This document shows, piece by piece, positions 18,657 to 26,764 of a stretch of 44,643 bases of DNA. The number at the start of each line of letters is the position of its first letter. Position 1 is the first letter of the stretch. Source of the DNA: Verrucomicrobiota bacterium. Lineage in GTDB: Bacteria; Auribacterota; JABMQX01; JAFGEW01. Under the pieces are notes generated by a model, which worked only from the letters and a program-made list of their open reading frames with translations, was not told where the DNA came from and made no database searches. The stretch is from NCBI GenBank assembly GCA_016931415.1, contig JAFGEW010000083.1, positions 1-44,643 on the forward strand, written 5' to 3'. The translations under genes were made by a program, and so were the position numbers.

Positions 18657-20517
18657 CGGAGTCCTCCCCGAGAATGCCGTAGATCACGGACTTGTAGTCC
18701 TTCGTCTTTGCGTTGCGCAGGCCGGGCTCGATGAACACCAAGTCGTCAACCACAGCGATGTAGCAGCCGGGCATGAGAACCTGGGCAGGCGCGCTCTCGA
18801 ACGAAACCATGCTCGGGAGCCAGTCCTGAACGTACGCCTTCCTGAGACCTTCGACGGGCAAGCCCCGGACAATCCTCTGCGACGGCGCCAGCCGTGCTTG
18901 GGCCCCGGCGGCGATGTCGCTTCCCGAGTAGATCGTGCCATCCGGGGCCGCATACCAGAGTCGGCGGATGTCGGCGCCCAGACCGTTGACAACGACAGGC
19001 GTGCCGTCGGTCTCCATACTCACAGTGAGCCGTTCGCGCCGCATCTCACTCGCCCGCACGATGAAGTGCACCGGCACACGCGCGCTCACCCAGCCGTTGG
19101 CCAGATGCTGGTCCTCGGTCCAGTCGATGTCGCGCGGGCGGCCGCGGCCCCGGTCATACGAGCGGTAGCCGTAGCCGTAACCTCCCCCGCCCTCGCCGAT
19201 CTGTGGCGTCAACTCGGTGTCGGCGCTGAAGTGCAGCCCGTCTCGCGGCGTGACCGGCGAGTAGAAAGCCGCCCAGCCGACCGTCGTGGCGCGGTGCGAA
19301 GCTTGGTCGAGAACCGTCAGCGTCGCGATCCGCGCCCGGCCGCTCCAGCCCTCGGCGACGGCCGCGTAGACAGTCACAGCCGTGCATGTCAGCAGCGAGA
19401 TCGCCGGCACGGTCCAGAGCAGCCAGATGCGCCGCTTCATCCGGCTGAGCACGATCAGGTTGACCGGCCCGATGGCGACGACGAACAGCACCATGAGCAC
19501 CATGAGACCCTTGACCGGCGTGCGCAATCCCTCGACGACGGGGAAGTGGTCGTTGGCTCCCTCGACGCTCTCCATCGAGCGGAACGGCTCGTACGTCTCG
19601 GACACGGCGTCGCGAAGCACGCGCCACTTGTCGCTGCTCCATCCTCGCGCCGACTGATCGGGGTCCGTCACGAGCATCACGCCAAACCCGGCAAAGGTGA
19701 CGGTCCAGTCGCCCTGCACCGTTGTGCGCGCGCGCCACGTTTCCGGCATGTCGGCGGGCCCGAGCACCGCAAGCGTGCCGCCACACTCGACATACTGCCG
19801 GAGAGCGGCCTTGACCGGCGCCGGCGCATCGCGCCACTCGCTGCCGCTCATGACCACAGCGTCGCAGGCCGAGTGCCCGAGCCAGCTTGTGCTCCACTCC
19901 GCCACGGGCGACTCGGCGCGCGGAAACTGGGCGTCGTTCGTGGAGCCGCCATAGTAGGATGAGCGCCCAGAAGACCGCCCACCCGTCTCGAACGCGGGGC
20001 GCGCCTCGTTCTCGAAGTCGCCCGGGGCGCCCCGGCTCACCAGCACCATCGTGCTCTCGTCATAGGCCGAGCCGTAGCCGCCCCAGCCGCCGATGCGCCG
20101 GGAAATCCCCTCGATCGGCACCTGCTCGCGTTGGCGCCTCCCATCAATCGAAACGCCTAACCCGTATCCATCGCACGGCAGCGCCGGCTGGAACAGCGAC
20201 ACCCTCGTCGCCGAGGCCGGCCCGACGCTCACCGTGCGCGTCATCCGCCGGATCGAGTCGCCCCCGCCGACCGAGGCCTCAGGGAGACGCAGCGCGACGG
20301 TATGACTCTTGTTCGGCGAGGTGTTCGATATCGTGACCTCGTACTCGAGGTAGCCATGGGCCCACCGGATGTCGGCGGGCTGGCGCGCGCTGATCGTGAC
20401 GTCGCCGTACTGTGTTGTCGCGCCCGCGCGCGGCGACACGAAGGCCGCTCCGCACAGCGCGCCCACGACGACGACGAGCCGGAACAGCGCCGGCAGGGAT
20501 CGGGTGTCGTTACGCAT
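18646..20517 (-). CDS. exported membrane protein with amidotransferase-like domain
   Basis: 623 residues. There is an N-terminal signal sequence (LFRLVVVVGALCGAAFVSP, cleavage likely near residue 33), then a periplasmic beta-rich region. A ThuA/DUF4159-like amidotransferase fold lies around 215-300 (CDAVVMSGSEW, CGGTLAVLG). Two transmembrane helices (about 335-357 and 365-388) follow, and another Gly/Tyr-rich soluble domain. GAGGTGAGCG precedes the ATG; the start overlaps the MoxR stop by eight bases and the end overlaps the ABC ATPase gene by 11. It is likely a periplasmic partner of the ABC exporter or of the VWA complex. I do not recognise a named family. Confidence 0.78.
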   Translation of the reverse strand: MRNDTRSLPALFRLVVVVGALCGAAFVSPRAGATTQYGDVTISARQPADIRWAHGYLEYEVTISNTSPNKSHTVALRLPEASVGGGDSIRRMTRTVSVGPASATRVSLFQPALPCDGYGLGVSIDGRRQREQVPIEGISRRIGGWGGYGSAYDESTMVLVSRGAPGDFENEARPAFETGGRSSGRSSYYGGSTNDAQFPRAESPVAEWSTSWLGHSACDAVVMSGSEWRDAPAPVKAALRQYVECGGTLAVLGPADMPETWRARTTVQGDWTVTFAGFGVMLVTDPDQSARGWSSDKWRVLRDAVSETYEPFRSMESVEGANDHFPVVEGLRTPVKGLMVLMVLFVVAIGPVNLIVLSRMKRRIWLLWTVPAISLLTCTAVTVYAAVAEGWSGRARIATLTVLDQASHRATTVGWAAFYSPVTPRDGLHFSADTELTPQIGEGGGGYGYGYRSYDRGRGRPRDIDWTEDQHLANGWVSARVPVHFIVRASEMRRERLTVSMETDGTPVVVNGLGADIRRLWYAAPDGTIYSGSDIAAGAQARLAPSQRIVRGLPVEGLRKAYVQDWLPSMVSFESAPAQVLMPGCYIAVVDDLVFIEPGLRNAKTKDYKSVIYGILGEDSDEG

Positions 20518-21568
20518 CGCTCACCTCTGCGATCTCGAATTCCTTCGGCAGGTTCAGCCCCGCTTCGTCGATCTCGGCCAACAGCCCGTCCACGACGCGG
20601 AAGGCATCGACGCGGTCGAAGCGCGCCTTGTAGTTGAGCACGATCCGGTGATTGAGCACGGCAGGCGCGACAACCTTCACGTCGCCAAAACCGACCGCCG
20701 GGCGCGCGGCAAGCAGCGCGTGCGCTCGCGCCGCCTCGGCCATGGCGATGGCCGCCCGTGGCGATGCGCCGTAAGCGACGTAAGCGCGCACGTCGTCGGT
20801 CGCCTCGGCGCTCGTGCCGTGCGTGGCGGCCACGAGGCGCGAGATGTAGCGCGACACCGGCTTGGGCAGAAACACGCGGTCCATCACGGCGAAAACCCGG
20901 TTAAGCTCCTCGGCCGTCATCGTCCAGGTCGGGGTCGGCGGCTCGCCCCGGCGCCGGGTCGAGATGATGTTGTCGAGCACGTCGACGGGCACATCGGTCA
21001 CCACAAGCTTGAAGAGGAAGCGGTCGAGCTGCGCCTCGGGCAGCGGGTAGGTGCCCTCGAGCTCGATCGGATTCTGCGACGCGAGCACGAAGAACGGCTC
21101 GGGCAGCATGCGCGTCGTGCCGAGCAGCGTCACCGACCGTTCCTGCATCGCCTCGAGCAGGGCCGACTGCGTCTTGGGCGAGGCGCGGTTGATCTCGTCG
21201 GCAAGCAGGATGTTGGTGAACACCGGCCCCGGCTGGAACGTCATCTCGCGCCCACCGTCGCCGCGCTCCTGCAGGATGTGCGTGCCCAGGATGTCGCCCG
21301 GCATGAGGTCGGGCGTGAACTGCACCCGGTTGAACCCGAGGTTCATAAGCTGCCCGAGCGCCTTGACGAGCGCCGTCTTGCCGACGCCGGGCACGCCCTC
21401 AAGCAGGATGTGGCCGCGGCTCAGAATGCCTGCGACCACCATGCGGTGCAGAGCCGGCCGACCGAGCAGGATACGGTCGAGCTGCTCGAGGACCCGGTCC
21501 GTCAATCCGACAGCGGACCGGATCTCATCAGGCTGCAGGACGGTGTCAGGCTGATCACTCGTTCCCAT
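20510..21568 (-). CDS. MoxR family AAA+ ATPase
   Basis: The 352-residue cytosolic ATPase has Walker A GVPGVGKT at 58-65, Walker B LLADEINRA at 121-129 followed by SPKTQSALLEAMQE, sensor motif SQNPIE and the C-terminal lid domain. MoxR ATPases act as chaperones that remodel or activate VWA-domain proteins, and this operon encodes DUF58 and two large VWA membrane proteins downstream, which fits. The ATG has GGAGGAG five bases upstream. A 108-base gap separates it from the preceding coiled-coil gene; I see no clear promoter there. Confidence 0.95.
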   Translation of the reverse strand: MGTSDQPDTVLQPDEIRSAVGLTDRVLEQLDRILLGRPALHRMVVAGILSRGHILLEGVPGVGKTALVKALGQLMNLGFNRVQFTPDLMPGDILGTHILQERGDGGREMTFQPGPVFTNILLADEINRASPKTQSALLEAMQERSVTLLGTTRMLPEPFFVLASQNPIELEGTYPLPEAQLDRFLFKLVVTDVPVDVLDNIISTRRRGEPPTPTWTMTAEELNRVFAVMDRVFLPKPVSRYISRLVAATHGTSAEATDDVRAYVAYGASPRAAIAMAEAARAHALLAARPAVGFGDVKVVAPAVLNHRIVLNYKARFDRVDAFRVVDGLLAEIDEAGLNLPKEFEIAEVSDA

Positions 21569-21676
21569 AGCTCCTCCAAACCCTGTGCGGCGGCGATGCA
21601 GACGGGACGCCCAAGCTGACTGAAAGTCATCCGCCCGCCGCCTGGTCCATCAAGTGCAGACGTGAAGAGACAAGCG

Positions 21677-23134
21677 CTAGTCGCGCGCAAAATACCTTCG
21701 CACCGTGCCCCGGTGCCGGGGCAGGACAGTCTCGGTGTGCGCCGAGCCGCGCCCAGGCGTGGCCGCGGCGCCTTCGAGCGCGCCTGGCGTCGAGGATTCG
21801 CCTGCGCCCGCCCGCGGCGCGCCCTTACTGACCGCTTCGAGCATACTGCTCTTCAACGCGGCGAGATCGCTCGGCGGGAGGACCTGGGGGTCATATTCGA
21901 ATCCCTCCTCGCCGGTCTCGTCCTTCCACGTGAGCGGCGCCGGTCCGGGGCCGCGCGAGACACCACCTGAGCCCCCCTCCGTGCCGCCGCCGGGCTCCGT
22001 CCCGTCCGGGCCGAAGCCGTCACAGCCTTGCGACCGCGCCCACTGGTCCATCATGTCGCCGATGGAAGTGTTCCCGGCGTTCTCTCGAAGAAAGTCGGCA
22101 AGGCCCTGCATGTCGCACTGCCCGACTTGGCTGTTCAGGTCGAGTTGCTCCGCCGTGATAAGGCCTTTGTCGGCCAGCTTCTGGAGCTGCTGCGCGATGT
22201 CGCCTTTGGCCTCGCGAAGGCACTGGGCCAACTCCTCGAGTTGCTCGGACGTGAGCTGCTTCGACTCGGCGAGCTTCTGGAGATCCTTGCGCTCGAGCCG
22301 GCGTTTGACCAGCTCGTTCTCTTGCGCCGCCTCGTCGACCATCTCCGAGAGCTCCTCCATGGCCGCCGTCGCCAATTCAGGCGAGATCGCCTCCCCAGCC
22401 TCGGTCAGCGCGTCGGCCAGAGCCTCCGCCTTGGTCAGCTTCTCGGTATCCTGGATCGCCTCTTCTGCCGCCTCGGCCGCCGCCCGCTCAGGCACCTCCT
22501 TCAGGTGATCCAGGGCTTCCCACGTCTTTACCGGATCGCGCCCCGAGGCTTCGTTGCGCAGCTCGTCGAGTTTCTGTGTGAGCTCGCACGCCTTTGCCTC
22601 GTCGAGGATCCTCTCTTCCTTGAGCGTCTCGATCTGGGCTTTGAGCGCATTGATCTCCTCACCAATCTCGAGCACGTTCGGCGGCAAGGGCGCCGCAAAT
22701 CGCTGAGGGATGACAAACCCGACGAGCACAAACACCACGGCGGCCGCGAGCAGCAGCCACGGACGATCGTCACGCCAACGAACGGCCGGCTGGACGAGGC
22801 GGCAAATCCGCGGCCGCCACGCCCCGAGTCCAGTCTCGGCCTCGGCCATGAGGAGGCCTTCACACCCGCTGGTCTTGTCGAGAAGGGCCCGCACGCTGGT
22901 GGGTGACGGAACACGCCGCCGCGCCAAAAGATGGGCTACACCGAGCGCCGGCACGATGCCTGCCAATCCCCACAACAGCGGCCCCCGCGCCATACGGAAC
23001 GCGGACCGCATCACAAGAACACACGTCCCCCATGCCAATGCCCAGGCAGTCAGACACGCCAGCAAGCGCCTGAGGAATAGCAGCCCAGCCACCCTATACG
23101 TGAACGAGCGAATGATCCGTTCATGCGCGTCCAT
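21677..23134 (-). CDS. membrane-anchored coiled-coil protein, first gene of the MoxR/ABC operon
   Basis: 485 residues. Three hydrophobic helices (about 15-35, 51-70 and 126-145) are followed by a long heptad-rich charged region (about 155-350; EINALKAQIETLKEE) predicted to be coiled coil. Then come a Gly-rich low-complexity stretch and a basic end, LPRHRGTVRRYFARD. The same arrangement, ending in a VRRYF-like tail, is common in proteins preceding MoxR genes in related clusters (DUF4175-like); that assignment is from memory of the architecture. The start has GGAGGTG about five bases upstream. Probably a scaffold in the inner membrane for the VWA/MoxR complex. Confidence 0.75.
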   Translation of the reverse strand: MDAHERIIRSFTYRVAGLLFLRRLLACLTAWALAWGTCVLVMRSAFRMARGPLLWGLAGIVPALGVAHLLARRRVPSPTSVRALLDKTSGCEGLLMAEAETGLGAWRPRICRLVQPAVRWRDDRPWLLLAAAVVFVLVGFVIPQRFAAPLPPNVLEIGEEINALKAQIETLKEERILDEAKACELTQKLDELRNEASGRDPVKTWEALDHLKEVPERAAAEAAEEAIQDTEKLTKAEALADALTEAGEAISPELATAAMEELSEMVDEAAQENELVKRRLERKDLQKLAESKQLTSEQLEELAQCLREAKGDIAQQLQKLADKGLITAEQLDLNSQVGQCDMQGLADFLRENAGNTSIGDMMDQWARSQGCDGFGPDGTEPGGGTEGGSGGVSRGPGPAPLTWKDETGEEGFEYDPQVLPPSDLAALKSSMLEAVSKGAPRAGAGESSTPGALEGAAATPGRGSAHTETVLPRHRGTVRRYFARD

Positions 23135-23284
23135 CCGGCACCTCCGCAGCCTACCCTCCTCCGGCAGGCCAGCCTTGCTCCGGCAGCGCGGCCCTGCGCT
23201 CGCAGGGCGACAGCGAGGCCATCACTTGCCCGGCCAAACAGGACGGGGCGGCAGGCCTCAAGTCTTGGCCGCAACCACACTTAT

Positions 23285-23314
23285 ATTGTCGCCCCGGTTC
23301 GGCCAGGATGTCAA
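23285..23314 (-). promoter_or_regulatory. sigma70-like promoter of the MoxR/VWA/ABC operon
   Basis: On the minus strand, a perfect TTGACA (23314-23309), an 18-base spacer and GACAAT (23290-23285). The predicted start is near 23278, leaving a leader of about 145 bases before the ATG at 23134. Confidence 0.6.
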
Positions 23315-23361
23315 GGGGCGACGTAAGCCGCGTGACCGCGTGAAATAAGTGTCTTTACGCC

Positions 23362-23390
23362 TTGACGCGAATCTTCGCTGTCATGATAGA
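23362..23390 (+). promoter_or_regulatory. candidate promoter of the ubiquitin-like operon
   Basis: TTGACG (23362-23367), a 17-base spacer and GATAGA (23385-23390). The -35 is good and the -10 is weak. It implies a leader of about 270 bases; a nearer promoter could have been missed. Confidence 0.38.
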
Positions 23391-23667
23391 CTTTGTGAGG
23401 GTCGTTCTGGGCGCAGTAGGCCTTGGAAGTGGCAGCAGGCTGTGAGCCCGTCTCCAGAACCGGCGTTGGTTACAGCCCGTCGCCGGCCATGTGTCCCCAG
23501 CGCCCGCGATGGGCTCTGCTGGGCCCGTTCAGAGAGAGGTCATGGTGCTGTCAGCGTGTGGAACAGGGCTGTGTGATCTCCTGTCTCGACGGCTCCTCCG
23601 TCAGCGTGAAGGGACCGGCCCAGACCGCCGCTAGGGAACATTCACACGTATCGGAGAAAGGTCATCA

Positions 23668-24069
23668 ATGGACTGCAGAAACCATCCTGGAGTACCGGCC
23701 CTGGATCGTTGCGCCGGGTGCGCCGAGGCGTTCTGCGGCAATTGCCTCGTCGAGCTGCACGGCCGCAGGTACTGCGGCTCATGCAAGACCATGGCCGTGC
23801 AGGCCCCGCCGCCCATAGACGCGGCCATGATTCCCTGCAAGGAAGCCAGTGACGCGCTGAAGTACGCCATCATTGGCATCTTCTGTCTCGGAATCATCCT
23901 TGGCCCCGTGGCGATCTCGAAGGCCCTTCAAGCGAGGAAGATGATGGAGACCAATCCGCGTCTCTCCGGATCGGGCAAAGCCTCGGCCGCCATCTTCATC
24001 GGGATCGTGGCGATCATCCTGTGGGCTTTCGGCGTCTACTACAGAGTCTCAACGCTCGACCAGCGGTGA
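23668..24069 (+). CDS. B-box-like zinc-finger membrane protein
   Basis: 133 residues. The N-terminal 40 residues form a B-box-like zinc finger: C3, H6, C15, C18, C23, C26, H31, C36, C39, with the CxxHP start and final YCGSC typical of bacterial versions. Two transmembrane helices follow (about 66-86 and 107-125) with a short cytosolic loop (LQARKMMETNPRLSGSGKA) as in small DUF4190-like proteins. GGAGAAAGGT precedes the ATG. It is the first gene of the ubiquitin-like operon and is 11 bases from a second B-box protein. In eukaryotes B-boxes accompany RING domains in TRIM-type E3s; a similar adaptor role here is inference. Confidence 0.75.
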   Translation: MDCRNHPGVPALDRCAGCAEAFCGNCLVELHGRRYCGSCKTMAVQAPPPIDAAMIPCKEASDALKYAIIGIFCLGIILGPVAISKALQARKMMETNPRLSGSGKASAAIFIGIVAIILWAFGVYYRVSTLDQR

Positions 24070-24080
24070 GGTTGCCGGAA

Positions 24081-24854
24081 ATGGAGATGCTGTGTCCAGA
24101 ATGCCGTGGACCGTTGACGACGGAGGACGGTAAGAGCGCCCGTTGCACCCTGCACGGCGGCGAGTATCGGATTCTTTTCCAGAAACACGCCGCCCCGCTG
24201 GTGCACGGCCCGACTGCTACAGCTCAGTCTTGTCCGCGCCACCCCGGCAACTTGGCTGAGCACACCTGCGCCGCGTGCGGTGCGCTTGTCTGCTCAGTCT
24301 GCGCCTTCCCTCAAGCCAACGCCACGTATCTGTGCCCGAGCTGTGTTGGCCGGACGGCTCCCGCGCTGCTAGGGCGCGCGGTACCTCAGCAGCAGTTCCA
24401 TGCGGCAATGTGCGTCATGCATCCGACAGTCCCGGCTATGGCGCGGTGCAGCATGTGCGGCGCCCCGATCTGTTCGACATGCGACTTCCAATTCCCGGGC
24501 ATGGTCCATGTCTGCCCGAAGTGCGTTCTGAATCCCAAATCGCGGTTGTCCCCAAAGCGAAGAAGCCCCTTGGCCGTATCGTACGTGCTCGCCATCTGGT
24601 GCACGCTCGGGCTGGCCGTGCTCTTCAGCGGCCTGCTCGCAGAACAAGTGGAGACGGAGAAGGACCTCCAGGCCCTCGGGGTGGTCATATGGTGGCTGAT
24701 CATGGTACCTTCCTTGATCGGGACGGCCTTGAGCGTCAGCACGTTCGATCGCCGCCTCGGCAACCCGCCTTCCGTATGGGTTGCGGCAATCTGGAACGGC
24801 TTGATACTCGGAGCACTCGCCATCACGACAATCATCGGAAACCTGACCCGATAG
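24081..24854 (+). CDS. membrane protein with zinc ribbon and two B-box-like zinc fingers
   Basis: 257 residues from the ATG at 24081, which has GAGG about 10 bases upstream; the frame also opens at 24021 but that would overlap the previous gene. An N-terminal zinc-ribbon-like segment (C5, C8, C22, H25) is followed by a B-box-like finger from C51 to C88 (CPRHP, CAAC, CSVC, CPSC) and a second from C111 to C148 (CVMHP, CSMC, CSTC, CPKC). Three transmembrane helices follow from about residue 165. The tandem fingers look like a duplication of the unit in the previous gene. Such fingers bind protein partners; here they would face the cytosol beside the membrane. Confidence 0.72.
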   Translation: MEMLCPECRGPLTTEDGKSARCTLHGGEYRILFQKHAAPLVHGPTATAQSCPRHPGNLAEHTCAACGALVCSVCAFPQANATYLCPSCVGRTAPALLGRAVPQQQFHAAMCVMHPTVPAMARCSMCGAPICSTCDFQFPGMVHVCPKCVLNPKSRLSPKRRSPLAVSYVLAIWCTLGLAVLFSGLLAEQVETEKDLQALGVVIWWLIMVPSLIGTALSVSTFDRRLGNPPSVWVAAIWNGLILGALAITTIIGNLTR

Positions 24855-24926
24855 AGGGGGCAGGCGTGATCACCGGCCACTCGGCCGGGCATCACGCGGA
24901 CTCCGCACCGTGGAGAATGAAACGGA

Positions 24927-25199
24927 ATGGCTCTTAAGATCTCGGCGAATTCAGCATTCACCCATCGCTACCTGAAACTCCGCTCATGGGGCGTCACCTT
25001 CCGTGAGACGGCCGCCTTTGGCGGCGTCCACAAGTTTCCGTTCAGTCAGATCGAGTACATTCTCATGTCCCCTAAGGCGGTCCTTTCGTTCCAGGTGGGA
25101 CAGGAGGTGTTCAGCATCCCGACGAAGCCGAAGAAAAAGAAACACATCGAGACAATCGAGGCTCTCCTGCGCGAGGTTTCGCGTGCAGCCGGAAGGTAA
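24927..25199 (+). CDS. small PH-like/GRAM-like protein
   Basis: 90 residues, soluble, predicted mostly beta with a C-terminal helix (ETIEALLREVSRA) after a basic patch (PTKPKKKK). The pattern GVTFRE...FPFSQIEYILMS...LSFQVGQEVFSI resembles bacterial PH-like domains, in which strands are followed by one terminal helix. GGAG lies about 9 bases before the ATG. It sits between the B-box membrane proteins and the Ubl gene with gaps of about 73 bases on each side. Lipid or protein binding at the membrane is a reasonable inference, not shown. Confidence 0.62.
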   Translation: MALKISANSAFTHRYLKLRSWGVTFRETAAFGGVHKFPFSQIEYILMSPKAVLSFQVGQEVFSIPTKPKKKKHIETIEALLREVSRAAGR

Positions 25200-25273
25200 G
25201 GGGTGCCGCATCGCCAGGCTGTACAGAAATCGAGGACCTGGCTCATCCGCCCCAGAATCTGTGGAGACCGCTC

Positions 25274-25561
25274 ATGGCAATGATCCTCCTGCGAGTATTG
25301 GATGTCTCGGGCAGCCGGGCCTACGACGTCGAGGCGCCTGACGACGTCCCGGTAAACCGGTTGCTCGTGCTCCTCGTCGAGCGCATGAACCTGCCCCTCA
25401 ACAGCCCCGACGGACAAATCATGAGCTACAAGCTCCATCACCGCCGTAACGGCACACAACTTCTCGACAGCCAGACGCTGGCCGAATCCAACGTTCGGCA
25501 TGGTGACGAGCTGCGCCTGCACCCTGAGATTACCGCCGGCGGCCATTCCAGGGAGCCCTGA
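25274..25561 (+). CDS. ubiquitin-like protein with Gly-Gly and a cleavable-looking tail
   Basis: 95 residues. Residues 2-83 have a beta-grasp profile resembling YukD/EsaB-type ubiquitin-like proteins: strand ILLRVLDVSG, strand AYDVEAPDDV, helix PVNRLLVLLVERMNL, strand MSYKLHHRR, NGTQLLDSQTLAESNVRHGD and a final strand ELRLHP. It ends ITAGG then HSREP, so Gly89-Gly90 is followed by five residues. Ubiquitin precursors have the same layout and must be trimmed before E1 can adenylate the terminal Gly. The next gene encodes an E1 two bases after this stop, and a JAMM protease follows. GGAG lies about 8 bases before the ATG. An unconjugated YukD-like role is less likely in this context. Confidence 0.85.
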   Translation: MAMILLRVLDVSGSRAYDVEAPDDVPVNRLLVLLVERMNLPLNSPDGQIMSYKLHHRRNGTQLLDSQTLAESNVRHGDELRLHPEITAGGHSREP

Positions 25562-25563
25562 GC

Positions 25564-26730
25564 GTGGCGCGTGAGCCGGCTATCTCGCTGAATGAGGGCC
25601 GCTTTGCCCGGCTCGAGGCAATCGAGTGGTGGAACCAGCCGCTGCTCAAGGCCGCCTGTGTGCTCGTCGTCGGCGCCGGGGCCTTGGGCAACGAGGTCAT
25701 CAAGAACCTTGCCCTCCTTGGCGTGGGCCGTCTCGTCATCGTCGACATGGACCGCGTCGAGCTGAGCAACCTGAGCCGGTCGGTGCTGTTCTCCGAGGCC
25801 GACGAGGGCCTGCCGAAGGCGGAATGCGCGGCTCGAAGAGCGAGGGACATCTACCCCGGACTGGACGCGATCCCCCTTGTCGGCAACGTCCTGGCGGACG
25901 TCGGGCTGGGCTTCTTCAGGTCGGCACAAGTGGTCGTTGGCGCGCTCGATAACCGGGAGGCCCGTGTCTTTGTCAACAGCGTCTGCGCGCGGGTCGGCCG
26001 CCCCTTGATCGACGGCGGCATCGAGGTGCTCAACGGCATCGTGCGAGGCTTCGCGCCTCCGACGACAGCATGCTACGAATGCACCATGAGCCAGACCGAT
26101 TGGGACCTACTCAACAAGCGGCGCTCGTGCTCGCTGCTTGCCCGGCGCGCTCTCAATGAAGGCGGCACGCCCACCACGCCGACGACCGCCTCGGTCGTCG
26201 GCGCGCTCCAGGCCCAGGAAGTCGTCAAGCATCTCCACGGCATGGATGCGCTGCTCGGTCGAGGGTTCATCTTCGAGGGCTTGGGCCACACGTCGTATAC
26301 GGTGAGCTATCCGATCCTCCCCGAGTGCGGTTGGCACGAGCAGCCTGCTCCCATAGAGGCGATGGCCGATCTCGACTCGGGTACACCGCTCCGGCTCATC
26401 TGGAACCGGGCGGCCGAGCGGCTGGGCGGCATCGAGGCCCTTGACTTGGCCCGCGAGATCGTCGAGCGGCTCGAATGCCCGTCGTGCAGGCGGAGCGAGC
26501 GGGTTCTCCAGCCGGCCGAACGGCTCCGCGAAGACCAGCTCGTCTGCCCGGGCTGCGGCCAGGAGTGCGCGCCGGTTTTCATCCATTCACTCGGCGAAGC
26601 CTCCGAGTTACTTGATCTGTCGGCACGCGCGATCGGACTGCCCGAGTGGGACATTGTATGGGCGAGGCGGGATACCAGATGCCTCGGCATCGAACTGGCA
26701 GGCGACAGCCCGGCACAACGCAGGACTTGA
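25564..26730 (+). CDS. E1-like ubiquitin-activating enzyme (ThiF/MoeB/UBA fold) with zinc-ribbon C-terminus
   Basis: 388 residues, GTG start two bases after the Ubl stop. The adenylation domain has GAGALG at 37-42, the DMDRVELSNLSR block (Asp61, Asp63, Arg72), Lys85 and ALDN at 128-131: all core ATP-binding residues of the E1 family. CYEC at 170-173 begins a zinc site, but only one further Cys (C255) stands where MoeB/UBA5 have a second CxxC. Cys189 (KRRSCSLL), 14 residues before TPTTPTTAS, lies where UBA5-type E1s keep the catalytic Cys and is the best thioester candidate. A C-terminal module with CPSC (305-308) and CPGCGQEC (328-335) forms a four-Cys ribbon, possibly for E2 or Ubl docking. 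It would adenylate the Ubl Gly-Gly end and pass it to the E2 at 29993. Confidence 0.9.
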   Translation: MAREPAISLNEGRFARLEAIEWWNQPLLKAACVLVVGAGALGNEVIKNLALLGVGRLVIVDMDRVELSNLSRSVLFSEADEGLPKAECAARRARDIYPGLDAIPLVGNVLADVGLGFFRSAQVVVGALDNREARVFVNSVCARVGRPLIDGGIEVLNGIVRGFAPPTTACYECTMSQTDWDLLNKRRSCSLLARRALNEGGTPTTPTTASVVGALQAQEVVKHLHGMDALLGRGFIFEGLGHTSYTVSYPILPECGWHEQPAPIEAMADLDSGTPLRLIWNRAAERLGGIEALDLAREIVERLECPSCRRSERVLQPAERLREDQLVCPGCGQECAPVFIHSLGEASELLDLSARAIGLPEWDIVWARRDTRCLGIELAGDSPAQRRT

Positions 26731-26764
26731 CGCCTATCTGGAACGGGGAGGCGGTGTAGAGCGG

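Larger units (their letters stand above)
23135..23667. other. 533-base divergent intergenic region
   Basis: No convincing gene lies here. It separates the minus-strand MoxR operon from the plus-strand ubiquitin-like operon and holds a candidate promoter for each, with -35 boxes about 48 bases apart. The ~270 bases between the plus-strand promoter and the first ATG contain no recognisable riboswitch or RNA gene. Confidence 0.6.

Noticed and set aside
23349-23576. Short open frames in the divergent region
   Set aside because: No ribosome binding site, no recognisable protein pattern, and one overlaps the promoter candidates.
25274-26730. Ubl/E1 pair read as ThiS-ThiF or MoaD-MoeB sulfur carriers
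   Set aside because: The Ubl has residues after Gly-Gly, and E2, RING and JAMM genes follow; no thiamine or molybdopterin genes are present.
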